Shown here in pieces: positions 34,979 to 44,752 of a stretch of DNA of 64,000 bases. Origin of the DNA: Capsicum annuum (Eukaryota; Streptophyta; Magnoliopsida; Solanales; Solanaceae); NCBI RefSeq assembly GCF_002878395.1, contig NC_061115.1:154559201-154623200 (forward strand). Direction: 5' to 3'. Below the pieces are notes generated by a model. The model worked only from the letters and a program-made list of their open reading frames with translations, searched no databases and was not told where the DNA came from. Numbering within the stretch: the stretch's first letter is position 1; every line of letters starts with the position of its first letter. The translations under genes were made by a program, and so were the position numbers.

Positions 34979-36699
34979 TTTTCTCTTTTTTAAAAGGAGT
35001 TGCTTTGAAAATGAAAAGTCGGTAAAATCTCTACCAGAAACTTCACCAACAGTCTTGCCGTCTTTGAGGTACTTTTTTCTTATTCCTTCATCGTTAGTAT
35101 TTTTTTAAAAGCTTTTGAATGAAATTCTATCTATTGTTATGTGGAGTTGTATAATAAAGTAAATTTTTTCGTTAGTTTATATTTTCGTTGTTTAATGCAA
35201 CATGAGTTTATGATCATTCGAAGATGAGAGTGAATTTTTTATATTTTTTTCGGCCTATAAATTCGTAAATTATTTAATGTTCATGAGTATTTACACTTTC
35301 TTTCTTATTTTGATTTTTTAAGTCGTCTTATTGCACTCACTATCATTATTCATTCTTCTTTTATTTATTTTATTTCGTTAATAGCTTTAAAAATTATATT
35401 TAAATTATACATAATCAATAATTGAGATGAAAACACATTCAAACAGACCCATATGTAATAGTATGGAGATGAATGAAGGAGTAGTTGTGCAAATTCATCA
35501 TATTTTAGAGCTTATTAGATTTTAACAAGTAATACCGTAATTCACATGTATTATAAGTCGGGTGAATTTGGACTGAAACTTAATAATTTGACGTTGAAGA
35601 AATATCACCTTATAAGGATATCATCTCTGGTTAGTTTCTTTATTTTTTATTCAAAAATAGAAATAGGTTTCTTTGTTTTATATTAACGTTTTTATAAAGA
35701 TAGTAAGAGTTTATCCAAGATCCAAAATTTTGAATTCAATAAAAATTATTTGATTCTTATGCTTCAAAAACAAAGTTAGCTCTTCAAAAAGATAATTGAT
35801 ATTCAGTAAAATTGTTAGGGGCTTCTCCTAACATGTAGGAATTTGAAGTCAATTAATTCATTAACAACAACAACCACATACTCGATCAATAATTTTTAAA
35901 GTTAACAAAAAAAATCAACTTTTAAATTAATCACGACAAATATAGCTCTTAGAAGGACTCATATAACAAATAGTTTATAAAAAAAAAGATTACTTTCAAA
36001 GAGGTAAAATAATTCAGCGTATATAAATTAAATTGATCGACTTTAGACTTATTAAAAATAACACAGATAAATCTTCCCTTCAATTTTGGTTCTACTTGGG
36101 ATAGCGCAATAGTAGATTTTATTAGAGAAATATTAAGGGGTAGATGAGAACAAGTAGGTGAACTAGATAAAGTAAGTCCACTGTTTGGAGAAAGTTCGAC
36201 TTCTATAGGAAATCTCCCTTTTGGAAGATTTAAATAGATTGAATTCGAGCTAAAATTGATTGATTTTATGAATAAAGATTAATATCACATGAAAATGTTG
36301 CAATGGGTAAAGTCCAATTTCTTTTTTCGATAGTGTTTATTGGTAAATGAGGCACACGCTTTGAACACACGTCAAAAATTTTAGAAAAAATTTAAACTTT
36401 TAATTCTTCATTATAAAAGTCTCCGTAACATATAAAATTGTCATTTACAATTTTTCTCAAATATTAGTTAATTATTTTTAATATTTTAAAGATTAAAGAC
36501 TAGTAAAAATATGGAAATAAGTTCACGTGAATTAAAGATTCCTAAAATATATAATTGAGGTCTCTTTAAAAATTTCGATTACGAAAGAATAAATCTGAAA
36601 ATTTTAGATGCAAAATTTTCGAGGAGCCATGCTCCTTTTATTTTCTTTCTAAAATAAAAACAAAACTTCATGCAAAGTCAATTTAGAAGGTTATTTTCT
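34979..36699. other. AT-rich spacer, no gene seen
   Basis: No supported frame. At 36355-36480 a diverged piece of the 25295 Helitron-like family is present (CACACGCTTTG, TTAAACTTTTAATTCTTCATTA, AAAATTGTCATTTAC). Confidence 0.4.
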
Positions 36700-36714
36700 A
36701 AAAGACAAGATAAG

Positions 36715-36868
36715 GCCTTAACCAGAGGTCGAGGGTTCGACCCTGTGCATGGAGAAAACTCTGTTGGGGCACTATCCCCCGAATGGGGTCCTACCTGGCG
36801 CGAATCCAGATTAGTCAAACTCTAATATGGGAACCAGACACCGAATGAAAAACTAAAAAAAAAAAATC
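36715..36868 (+). mobile_element. tRNA-derived SINE, 5' truncated
   Basis: Contains the Pol III B box GGTTCGACCC at 36733-36742 within GGCCTTAACCAGAGGTCGAG-type context, the body GTGCATGGAGAAAACTCTG, CCCCGAATGGGGTCCTAC, GGCGCGAATCC and GATTAGTC, and an A-rich tail (about 36855-36868). This matches a widespread Solanaceae SINE. The A-box end is degenerate or missing, so it is not a tRNA gene. Confidence 0.75.
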
Positions 36869-37490
36869 TTTTTATTTGTATAAAAGAAAAGAGACATATA
36901 AAACTTTAAAAGCATTTTGGTAAGTGTTTTTTTTAAGTAAACATAATTTAGTTTGATAGGAACAAAAATAAAGTTTCAATTACATACTAATTCTGATTTT
37001 TGGTGCATAAATAAGATCAATTGTTTTTTTTATTTAATTTTCTTCGTGAAAGAAGAGTTTTGAAGTAATGGTGAAATTATCTTACGAGTTACAATCAAAA
37101 ATCAACCAGGCATTAGGACAAATTGCCAAAATCACTTCCTGGGTATGGCTCTTCCCCAAACCTACATAAACAAGATGCATGTTGGTTTATACTATAGGCC
37201 GCCTAAGTCACACTTTTTCAGATGTAATTTGCCAAGTCATATTAATACGAGATACTTAATTCACCGGAGCTGGCAATTATGTCTTCATGTTATTCCAAAA
37301 AATACGGGAAGAAGATTTGTGACTTTGAGTTCTTGCCCATAATAATTGTCGAGGGATTTTCTTGACATTTAGGATGAAACCGTTCCAAAAATAAGCATGT
37401 GGCAGTGACCAGAGATCTTTTAGAAGGATAAGGTACAACCCGTTGCTACATAATTTATATATACTTGTTTAGTATAAATGCGTTGCACAC
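36869..37490. other. Spacer with an unassigned short ORF
   Basis: A 65-codon frame at 37145-37342 has unremarkable composition and no recognisable domain. At 37470-37490 there is a Helitron-like ATGCGTTGCACACGT piece. I do not call a gene. Confidence 0.35.
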
Positions 37491-37498
37491 GTATTTAA
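37491..37498. repeat. 8-bp target duplication, left
   Basis: GTATTTAA, against ATATTTAA at 38290-38297 (7 of 8). Confidence 0.65.
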
Positions 37499-37869
37499 TA
37501 GGGGTGTACAAAAATCGAACTAATCGATAAATCGAACCGATAAAAATATTATTGGTTTATTGTTATTGGGTTAACAATTTTTTAATGGTTTTATAAAAAA
37601 ATTGATTGGATTATTGGTTTGGTTCGGTTTTTTTTTATTGGGTTATTGGGTAAACCGATAATCCAATAAGAGAATATATATATATATATATATGTATATG
37701 TATACATGTATATGTATATGTATATATATATATGTATATGTATGTATATATATGTATATGTATGTATATGTATATGTATATGTATCTGTATGTATATGTA
37801 TATGTATATGTATATGCATATGTATATGTGTATATGTATGCATATGTATATGTATATATCTATATATAT

Positions 37870-37927
<58 letters not shown>

Positions 37928-38289
37928 CTCTTTAATCTCTATAAACTAACAAACTTATTATTTCAATTATGCAAACTCTTAAAATCTCCTAACAACATTT
38001 AGTTCAAACTTGAAGATTCTTGTAAATTAAAACACATCATGTAGGATTTTTGTTTGCAACTAAGATTCATTTTTTTTCATGTTAGTTACTACTATTTTTA
38101 TTTTATGAGTGTTTTCTTATCGGTTAGACCAAAAATCGAATCGTTAAGGACTTAAAACCGATAAATCGAAAATCGATAGAAAATATCTTATTAGTTTGGT
38201 TATTGATTTAGCATATTTAAAAATCGAAAACCAATAAACCGAACCGATAATATGTAAAACCGAACCGAACCGATCGATGCACACCCCTA
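37499..38289. mobile_element. hAT-like MITE
   Basis: Ends TAGGGGTGTACA and TGCACACCCCTA. The subterminal regions are rich in (T)CGAACCGATAA-type motifs in inverted orientation. An 8-bp target duplication with one mismatch supports the hAT superfamily. The interior holds a long TATATG/TA microsatellite (37675-37925). There is no coding sequence. Confidence 0.75.
37675..37925. repeat. (TATATG)n / (TA)n microsatellite
   Basis: About 250 bp of TATATG and TA repeats inside the MITE. It explains the Met-Tyr open frames on both strands. Confidence 0.95.
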
Positions 38290-38424
38290 ATATTTAATAT
38301 CATAAAAGAAAATTATATATATATATATATATATATTTATACAATGTTTAAATTTTTAGTTACCAAATTATATGGCATCGTTCATATGGAAACATAATTT
38401 ATGAGGTAATATAAATTTTAATTT

Positions 38425-38432
38425 ATATTAAG
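38425..38432. repeat. 8-bp target duplication, left
   Basis: ATATTAAG, repeated exactly at 39933-39940. Confidence 0.85.
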
Positions 38433-38500
38433 CAAGGATGGCTCAATATATCCGGAGGCCTATAGCGAAACTTCAAAATGAGGCCTTTATTTATTTTCTC

Positions 38501-38572
38501 ACATACATACATACATACATACATACATACATACATACATACATACATAAATACATACATACATACATACAT

Positions 38573-38607
<35 letters not shown>

Positions 38608-38626
38608 TACAAACATACATACATAC

Positions 38627-38657
<31 letters not shown>
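38501..38657. repeat. Compound (ACAT)n(ACAG)n(TA)n(GA)n microsatellite
   Basis: ACAT units to about 38572, ACAG units to 38604, ACAT again, then TA and GA runs. Confidence 0.95.
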
Positions 38658-38952
38658 TAATACATAAATATGACCCTAAACTTGACACTAAATTATAACT
38701 TTGATATTAAACTTTGACAGTGCACAAATATGACCTTTAACTATTCAAAACTTCACAAATATAACCTCCGATCCTACGTCGCAAAACGCGTGTTCAACAC
38801 GCAAAACTGGATGCGTCCATCTTAAAATCTAAGGGCATAATACATAAATATGACCCTAAACTTGACACCAAATTATAACTTTGACCTTAAACTTTGACAG
38901 TGCACAAATATGACCTTTAACTATTCAAAACTGTACAAATATGACCTTTAAA
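38657..38952. repeat. Direct repeat, 180-bp spacing
   Basis: 38657-38768 recurs at 38837-38952 with few changes (ATAATACATAAATATGACCC, CTTTGACAGTGCACAAATATG). The 68 bp between them is GC-richer and includes an ACGCGTGTTCAACACGC inverted motif. Confidence 0.85.
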
Positions 38953-39940
38953 TGACTTTTTACTATAATTTTTTCATTATTTTTGGCTCAAAGATTAAAA
39001 TGGTATCTAATTTCTTTTGTCATTGCGGAAAAAGAGCAATATTGAAGATTTATTAATTAGGTAGGTCAGCCTCACACGAAAAAATCGCGCGGGTAGATAT
39101 ATATATACATATTATAAAGCAGAGGGTGAATTTAAGTTATATAATATATCTAAATATAATTTATTTAACTATTAAATTAAAGATGAAACTATACTAGTAA
39201 TAAAAAAAATTATAGTTTTAATAAAACGTTATTAAATTAACATTATTAAGGATAGTAGTAGTATATTAAATTAACGTTATCAAATTATCGTTATTAAAAT
39301 ATTATTAAATTAACATTATTAAATTGTTATTAAATTAACGCAGGGGCGGACCTACATGGTTGCCATGGGGTTCATCCGAACCCCCTCGGTAAAAAAATTA
39401 TGTTGTATATATAAGGTTGAAAATCTATATTTTATCAATTTTAATTTTAAAAATTTCTTTCGACAGAGGATTGTTATAGAAACTCTATAGGCAATATATG
39501 TATTTGAAAAAAATACTAAAATCTTTTATCTTATTAAAATATTTCTTACCTTTCTACTTCCCCATCCCACTTTGACATTCATTTTAATTTTTTACACGTT
39601 CATTAAGCAAAATAATAAGATATAAGGTATAGTTTACTAAGTTATTCCTATTTATTAATATTTTTACAAAAATGTTGAGTAGTATTAAAAAGAAATCTTC
39701 TTTTGTGTTAAATGTGAAGTTGGAAACAATTGTCAATTTAATCTTGAATCTTAAAGTGATAATTCTTTTGAGCTAAAACAAAATTAAAATGAGGCAGAAA
39801 CAGTATTAAAAGATTCTCAATATTTTCTAATGAATTTTTTTTACAGAACTATAAATCTATAATTACTTGGACCCCCGAAAATTGGAGGCTTAAAGCCTTG
39901 ACTTTAGTTGCTTTATGCTGAAGCCGACCTTGATATTAAG

Positions 39941-40660
39941 TAGATGTTAGATAATTCAAATACGGAAATGATTTATGAAATATTTGAGTTTCATGTTTTC
40001 AATGACTAAAAATAGTCTCTCGCTATTATTTGTCATTCGTCAACCTAAAGTCCAATAAATAATATTATCTCCAATCTTCTTCATAAAGTGTATTCAACTA
40101 TCTTTTGATTGTAGATTCCATGGATGTTTCGCGAAAATGAAAAACTGCATAAAAGAAAAATAATTAGAAAATTTTCAATAACGCATGTAGCATTAGACTA
40201 TTCATCTTAATATTCTCTCGAGCCATTACGACTAAACGTAAATGATATAAAAATTATTTTTTTTTTTAAAAAAAAAAACATCAAACAACAATTTTGAGCA
40301 CGAAGAATTAATACTACTAATTACCATTAACATCCAGTTAATATTTTGTGTGATTCCTTGGTAAAATAATTAATGAAGAAAGTGGTCCTCAACCCCCCCA
40401 TTGCCCCATTCTGTCTCATCAAATCAGATCTCCATTATTTTCCTTTTGTTGCTTTCTTAGTTTAGGCATATAACTATGTATGTACTGGACATCTACTTGG
40501 CCCTTGCTGGTATCAAGATGAATATAGCACTAAAGAAGTAACTTAAATGAATCTTCTTCTTGTTTTCTACTCAAAATGCTACTATTTACTCAATCAGTTA
40601 ATAAAACTTAGAATCTAGTCTAGTAGGACAAATCTTGTCCATTATAATCAATGCCTATAA
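39941..40660. other. AT-rich spacer, no gene seen
   Basis: No supported frame or known repeat. Confidence 0.5.
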
Positions 40661-40667
40661 ATAGTGC

Positions 40668-40765
40668 TCTTTACTATGTTGATCAAACTCTTAAAAAATG
40701 TCAACAAGTGCTGAATTCTCCAAAAGTAGAGTGTTTTTGGAGAATTCAACAATTCGACATGGGGC
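40668..40765. mobile_element. Diverged copy of TATGTTGC MITE
   Basis: TATGTTGATCAAACTCTTAA and TCTCCAAAAGTAGAG...TTTTTGGAGAATTC form the same folded layout as the MITE at 41848-41970. This accounts for the start of an open frame here. Confidence 0.45.
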
Positions 40766-40928
40766 AGGAACTGAAATGCAGAGTCAGTCCGCAACTTAGA
40801 CTCTTTAATGCCGGTGAAAAAGGCTCATGCCTGCATAAGTTACTCTTAAATGTGGCATTAAAAGAAAACTCACAAGGAAAATTTCGAAAAAGTCATGCAA
40901 ACATAAGCATAAAAGGCATTACTATATA

Positions 40929-41179
40929 CTCCTTCCGTCCCAAATTATTCGTCTCAAATTGAGATGACACATTAATTAAAAATAATAATTAATAACATAC
41001 TTAGTTTATCATAGTACCCCTATTAAATAATGTTTACATTTTAATTTGAACAAAAGTAATTAACACAAAGGGTAAAGCATGAAAAAAAAATTTTGTCTCT
41101 TCTTGATTAATGAAAAAAGACAAGTAAAATGAAAAATCAAATTAAAAAATTTGAGACGAGTACTTTGAGACGGAGGGAT
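40929..41179. mobile_element. Stowaway-type (Tc1/mariner) MITE
   Basis: The left end CTCCTTCCGTCCCAAA and the right end GAGACGGAGGGAT (reverse complement TCCCTCCGTCTC) are Stowaway-type terminal repeats. They are flanked by TA at 40927-40928 and 41180-41181. The element is 251 bp, AT-rich and has no coding sequence. Confidence 0.85.
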
Positions 41180-41181
41180 TA

Positions 41182-41847
41182 ATTAAAGATGCCTATAAAT
41201 GTCAAATCTATATTAATTGTGATCATATTCAAAACGTTAATGAAATTACTTTACGTACTTTCTTGTCGTTGAAAACTTTTATTCTCTTCCAACACACACC
41301 ACCACACTTTAAACATGTTTTTGTCACCACTTTAAACATGTTTTTGTCACGTTTAATGAACCACTCACATGCCAGTTTACTTTTCCACCCTAAATTGCAA
41401 ATCTTTTTTCTTAATGGTGGGGCCGAAACATCAAGATTTCGACGAATAAGAAAAAATCATAAATTCTTCTCAATACTTGGAGAATTAGATGGTCTTTCCA
41501 TACATGCCTTTTGACTGGTCGGTAATATTGATGAAGCTATCCCGGTGGGCGGTGGCTATTGTTACCTTTTACATAACCACAAAACAAAATTTCCTAATAA
41601 ACTCAAACACCAATATTTTTGCAGTCTAAGCTGTAATACAAAGTTAATGCTCCCATGCATCAATCATGAACTGGCCATAAGACAATTTTCAAACTAGCAA
41701 GATTCAATATGAACAATTTTATTTACTTGCTCTTAAAGGGAACTGACTCGAACAACTTCTTTCTATATCATCAAAGAATCACAAACCATAAACCTAGCAT
41801 TTCTCAAGAAGGAAGAGGATTAGATTAGGTCGGCACATGTTTAGTTT
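41182..41847. other. Spacer with no supported gene
   Basis: A 13-bp phrase (CTTTAAACATGTT) is duplicated at about 41305 and 41330. The open frame at 41263-41514 has no recognisable domain. Confidence 0.4.
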
Positions 41848-41970
41848 TATGTTGCTGGAACTCTCCAAAAATGTTGTCAAACTCATGCCTTCGGATCCAC
41901 CAAAAATGTAGTGCTTTTCGAAAATCCGCCATGCAACTATTTGACATTTTTGAAGAGTCCGAGCAACATA
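41848..41970. mobile_element. Small foldback MITE (TATGTTGC family)
   Basis: TATGTTGCTGGAACTCTCCA at the left and GAAGAGTCCGAGCAACATA at the right are inverted, with a second inverted pair inside (CGGATCCACCAAAAATG, TTTTCGAAAATCCGCC). The 123-bp element is of a type very common in Solanaceae genomes. It lies about 370 bp beyond the stop codon of the bHLH gene. Confidence 0.7.
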
Positions 41971-42341
41971 ACATGCTACTTGACCTAAGTTGATCTTCTC
42001 CATCTTGACCAGCTTCATGCTAGAGTTTCAAAAACCTGAACCTAAGATAATCTCTGAAGACTAGAGAAGCAACTCAAGAACTAATAACACCAAGTAACAA
42101 CACGAAATATATAGCATAACGCAAAAGAGATTTAAGCTTGCAAATCTATTCAACTAGCTTTCTTATGACAAACATGTACACTAATAACAGATAAAGCAAA
42201 GAATTGCTGCTACTTGGTCAATAACAAGTTGTCTCCTCTACTTCTAAACTGTTGTATACTAAAACCTTTGCAGAAACAATGAAATGGAATGTCGACTACA
42301 GTTTATGCCTAGAGACGATCAAATATGATGTTTTTGTTATC

Positions 42342-44120
42342 CTACTGATGAGAATGTGGCTGTAGAGAGTTTGATTCACCGCAAAATGCAGCCATTAACT
42401 TTTCCTTTGTCAGCTGTTCGGATCCACTGGACTTGACCACAAATGTATGATAAACTGTATCATTCCCTGCGGCAACTTTCGATTCAACAACATTGGCCTG
42501 TGCCTCTTTGAACACTTGGATGACTTTTGATAAAGGATGGATTTCCAGTGGGCATTTAACCCTTACAATGACTTCGTCACCGGCAGCTTCAATGTTGATA
42601 TCAGCTACTCGGGTTTGAGTCTCTGAATTTGGGCTTCCTAGTCTTCCCCTCTCAGACTCCATGTCCCTAATCTTCTTCTGCATGTCAGTGATGTGAGCAA
42701 TGGCATCTCCTAAAAGAGAAGCTTTGTCCATTTTGGAAATATTTGGAACAACAGCTCGTAATGCATAGAACCGCTGGTTCAGCTTTTCCCTCCGCTGCCT
42801 CTCCGCCTCCACATGATTGAGGGGCTCTTCCCTCCCATTGGCTGGTTTTCGTCCACGCTTTCGAGGCCTTGTTTCATCAGCTGGTCCAGCATGGTTTTCC
42901 TTACATGAAACTTCAACATCTGAATGCTCTGATTCAACAGTGTGCACTGGATAAACAACAGGCCTTGAGTTGGTGAAATCTATTTGCATTCCACCAGGCT
43001 TTTGATGCTTTTGATGCTGGAGATTATTTAACCGGAACTCTTCCCTAGCACCATTGACAGCAAAATTTCGTAAGTTGTTTGTTGGGGCCTGAGGACTGTA
43101 GAGCTCCGCTGAGTTCACTGGCTTCACATTACCAAATGAAGCCCATGATACGGGGCATACACCATTTTGTGCATTCACGAAGGGACCCTTGTTTCCATTT
43201 CTGTAAGTTTCCAGTGGCCTGTCCACCGGTTTCCTAACAAGTAGTTTTTCCCTAAATTGCGCACAACCAGAATTTAAATTCTGCCCGAAAATCTTAGGAT
43301 TTCCGTTTGACTGATCACGAAGAAAAGAGCTGGAAAACATGGAACTATTTCCATCCTTTTTCTCAGCTACAACTGTTACAGATGCCGCTTGCTTAGCCCT
43401 ACCAAGAGACGAAAATGACGAGAAACAAGATTTTATTGACTTCACAAGCTCCAAGCTTTCGGATATAGCTCTTACTGATCCCAATTCCACAACTCCTACA
43501 TCAGTTGGGATCAAAACAATGGTTTGCATACCAGCAGACTTCATCAAAAAAGATCTAGAACAATAATCTACAGACGACTTCATGACATCCGATAACCACA
43601 CATGCTTACCAGCACCAAAACACTTCCCCGGACCACCTTGCCCATGAGGGAACGAAAAGTACATTGAGGCAAGAAAAAACATCTCAGTATCAGTAACCCT
43701 ATCCAATCCAAACAGATAGTTCTCTTCATCTGTTCCACCAAAGAACGTATGCAATTTCTGAAGTACCCTTTTCCTCATCCTTTGTTGAGCCTCATCCTCA
43801 AGGTGTAAATTCAGAATTCCAGTAACTTCAGATTCCTCTCCTTCCCTAGCTTCTCTACAACAACCATCTCCCCATCCTAACACCAATTCCCCTAACTTAG
43901 ACCGCGAAATCTGCCAAAAAATAGCATAATTCCAACTAAAATTACTTCCATTCGGGCGTTCCACAAGATCTGACAATATATTCTGCAAATTCTCATTACT
44001 TCCCATTGAAATTAAAGAACATTCAGCAGAAACTAAACTAGACATCAAGTAATCAAAAGCTTTTGCTCCTAATACAGCTGCCACCATTGTCTTATCCTCA
44101 TCACTCCACAATACAGTCAT
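42342..44120 (-). CDS. bHLH transcription factor, bHLH13/JAM2-like (MTB group)
   Basis: A 592-residue protein in one exon. The start is the ATG at 44120: upstream in frame there is no other ATG, and a TAG lies at 44151-44153. The N-terminal bHLH-MYC_N region (about 10-225) carries [30 protein letters not shown] and [20 protein letters not shown]; in this family the region contacts JAZ repressors. A nuclear-type RPRKRGRKP precedes the bHLH domain (about 419-490), whose basic region HVEAERQRR keeps His436, Glu440 and Arg444 for E-box contact. The C-terminal ACT-like region (about 503-581) probably mediates dimerisation. The order and sequence match Arabidopsis bHLH13 (JAM2) and the tomato MYC2-targeted MTB proteins, which oppose MYC2 in jasmonate responses; which paralogue this is cannot be decided here. 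The frame is intact and the length is normal. Confidence 0.93.
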   Translation of the reverse strand: MTVLWSDEDKTMVAAVLGAKAFDYLMSSLVSAECSLISMGSNENLQNILSDLVERPNGSNFSWNYAIFWQISRSKLGELVLGWGDGCCREAREGEESEVTGILNLHLEDEAQQRMRKRVLQKLHTFFGGTDEENYLFGLDRVTDTEMFFLASMYFSFPHGQGGPGKCFGAGKHVWLSDVMKSSVDYCSRSFLMKSAGMQTIVLIPTDVGVVELGSVRAISESLELVKSIKSCFSSFSSLGRAKQAASVTVVAEKKDGNSSMFSSSFLRDQSNGNPKIFGQNLNSGCAQFREKLLVRKPVDRPLETYRNGNKGPFVNAQNGVCPVSWASFGNVKPVNSAELYSPQAPTNNLRNFAVNGAREEFRLNNLQHQKHQKPGGMQIDFTNSRPVVYPVHTVESEHSDVEVSCKENHAGPADETRPRKRGRKPANGREEPLNHVEAERQRREKLNQRFYALRAVVPNISKMDKASLLGDAIAHITDMQKKIRDMESERGRLGSPNSETQTRVADINIEAAGDEVIVRVKCPLEIHPLSKVIQVFKEAQANVVESKVAAGNDTVYHTFVVKSSGSEQLTKEKLMAAFCGESNSLQPHSHQ

Positions 44121-44500
44121 TTCTAACAATAAATAACAAATACCCAAATACTAAAAACTTCAACTTCTCTCAAATTTGATATAAACCACAAAAAGACTGT
44201 AACAAGAACTGGAAAAAAAAAATCCCTTTTTCTCCAAAACAAAAAGATTCAATCTTTTTCTTGAATACCCGAAATTCCAAAACCCACATTCAGATCCCAA
44301 AATCTTGAAACTCCAAGTTACAATTAACTATATAGAAAATACTATCTATTAAAGAATATGCACTTAGATATAAAAATGGCATAAAAAAGTAGATAACAAA
44401 CCAGTGTTTGCAGCTCCAGAACCAGAGTAAGCAAAAACACTAACCCCCGTTATGAGCAAGGACTAAAATTCAACTTTTTGCCCAAATATATATTTGTTCT
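44121..44500 (-). promoter_or_regulatory. 5' UTR and core promoter of the bHLH gene (approximate)
   Basis: On the minus strand AAATATATATTTGGG at 44484-44498 is a TATA-like candidate, placing transcription start near 44455 and giving a leader of about 330 bases. GT/AG pairs inside this leader would allow a 5' UTR intron, but none is certain. Confidence 0.35.
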
Positions 44501-44726
44501 TGCAGACCAAAGAGGGAAAGATAGGAGATTGAGGGCATTGAGGGTATGCTCCTTCTAAATCCATACTGCATGTTTTGTTGTTGTTTGTATAAACTATGGT
44601 CAATAGGGTTTTAAAGAGTTAAAGAGATAACCATGGTTGGATTTTGGATTAATTAATTAATTAAACAAATTAACGGACTTTTCCTTGGTAATTGTCTGAT
44701 TTGTTTGAGGAGTATTTTAGGAAGGA

Positions 44727-44750
44727 GGGAAGGGGGTTGGGGGTGGGGGG
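44727..44750 (+). other. G-quadruplex-type motif upstream of the bHLH gene
   Basis: G-runs of 3, 5, 5 and 6 with loops of 1-2 bases. It lies about 610 bp upstream of the start codon, on the template strand of the gene. Confidence 0.7.
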
Positions 44751-44752
44751 AT

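Larger units (their letters stand above)
38433..39932. mobile_element. Non-autonomous hAT element
   Basis: Ends CAAGGATGGCT and AGCCGACCTTG are imperfect inverted repeats, flanked by a perfect 8-bp duplication, which defines a hAT-type insertion of 1500 bp. Inside are an (ACAT)n-(ACAG)n-(GA)n microsatellite, a 112-bp segment repeated at a 180-bp distance, and at 39343 the left end (CAGGGGCGGACCTAC) of another hAT-like family without a visible right end. There is no transposase. Confidence 0.8.

Noticed and set aside
36733..36742. tRNA gene suggested by a B box
   Set aside because: There is no A box or cloverleaf, and the body and A-rich tail match a tRNA-derived SINE.
37643..38002. Met-Tyr and His-Thr repeat proteins on both strands
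   Set aside because: They are translations of the TATATG/TA microsatellite.
38423..38698. Tyr-Val-Cys or Thr-Tyr-Ile-His repeat proteins
   Set aside because: They are translations of the ACAT/ACAG microsatellite.
40651..40962. 103-codon frame as a small gene
   Set aside because: It starts in a diverged MITE and runs into a Stowaway MITE. The middle part has no recognisable domain.
43339..43566. Plus-strand open frame within the bHLH gene
   Set aside because: It is antisense to the coding sequence and has no domain of its own.
44121..44147. Nine-residue N-terminal extension of the bHLH protein
   Set aside because: It would start at TTG, and an in-frame TAG lies at 44151-44153. The ATG at 44120 is the first usable start in a plant.
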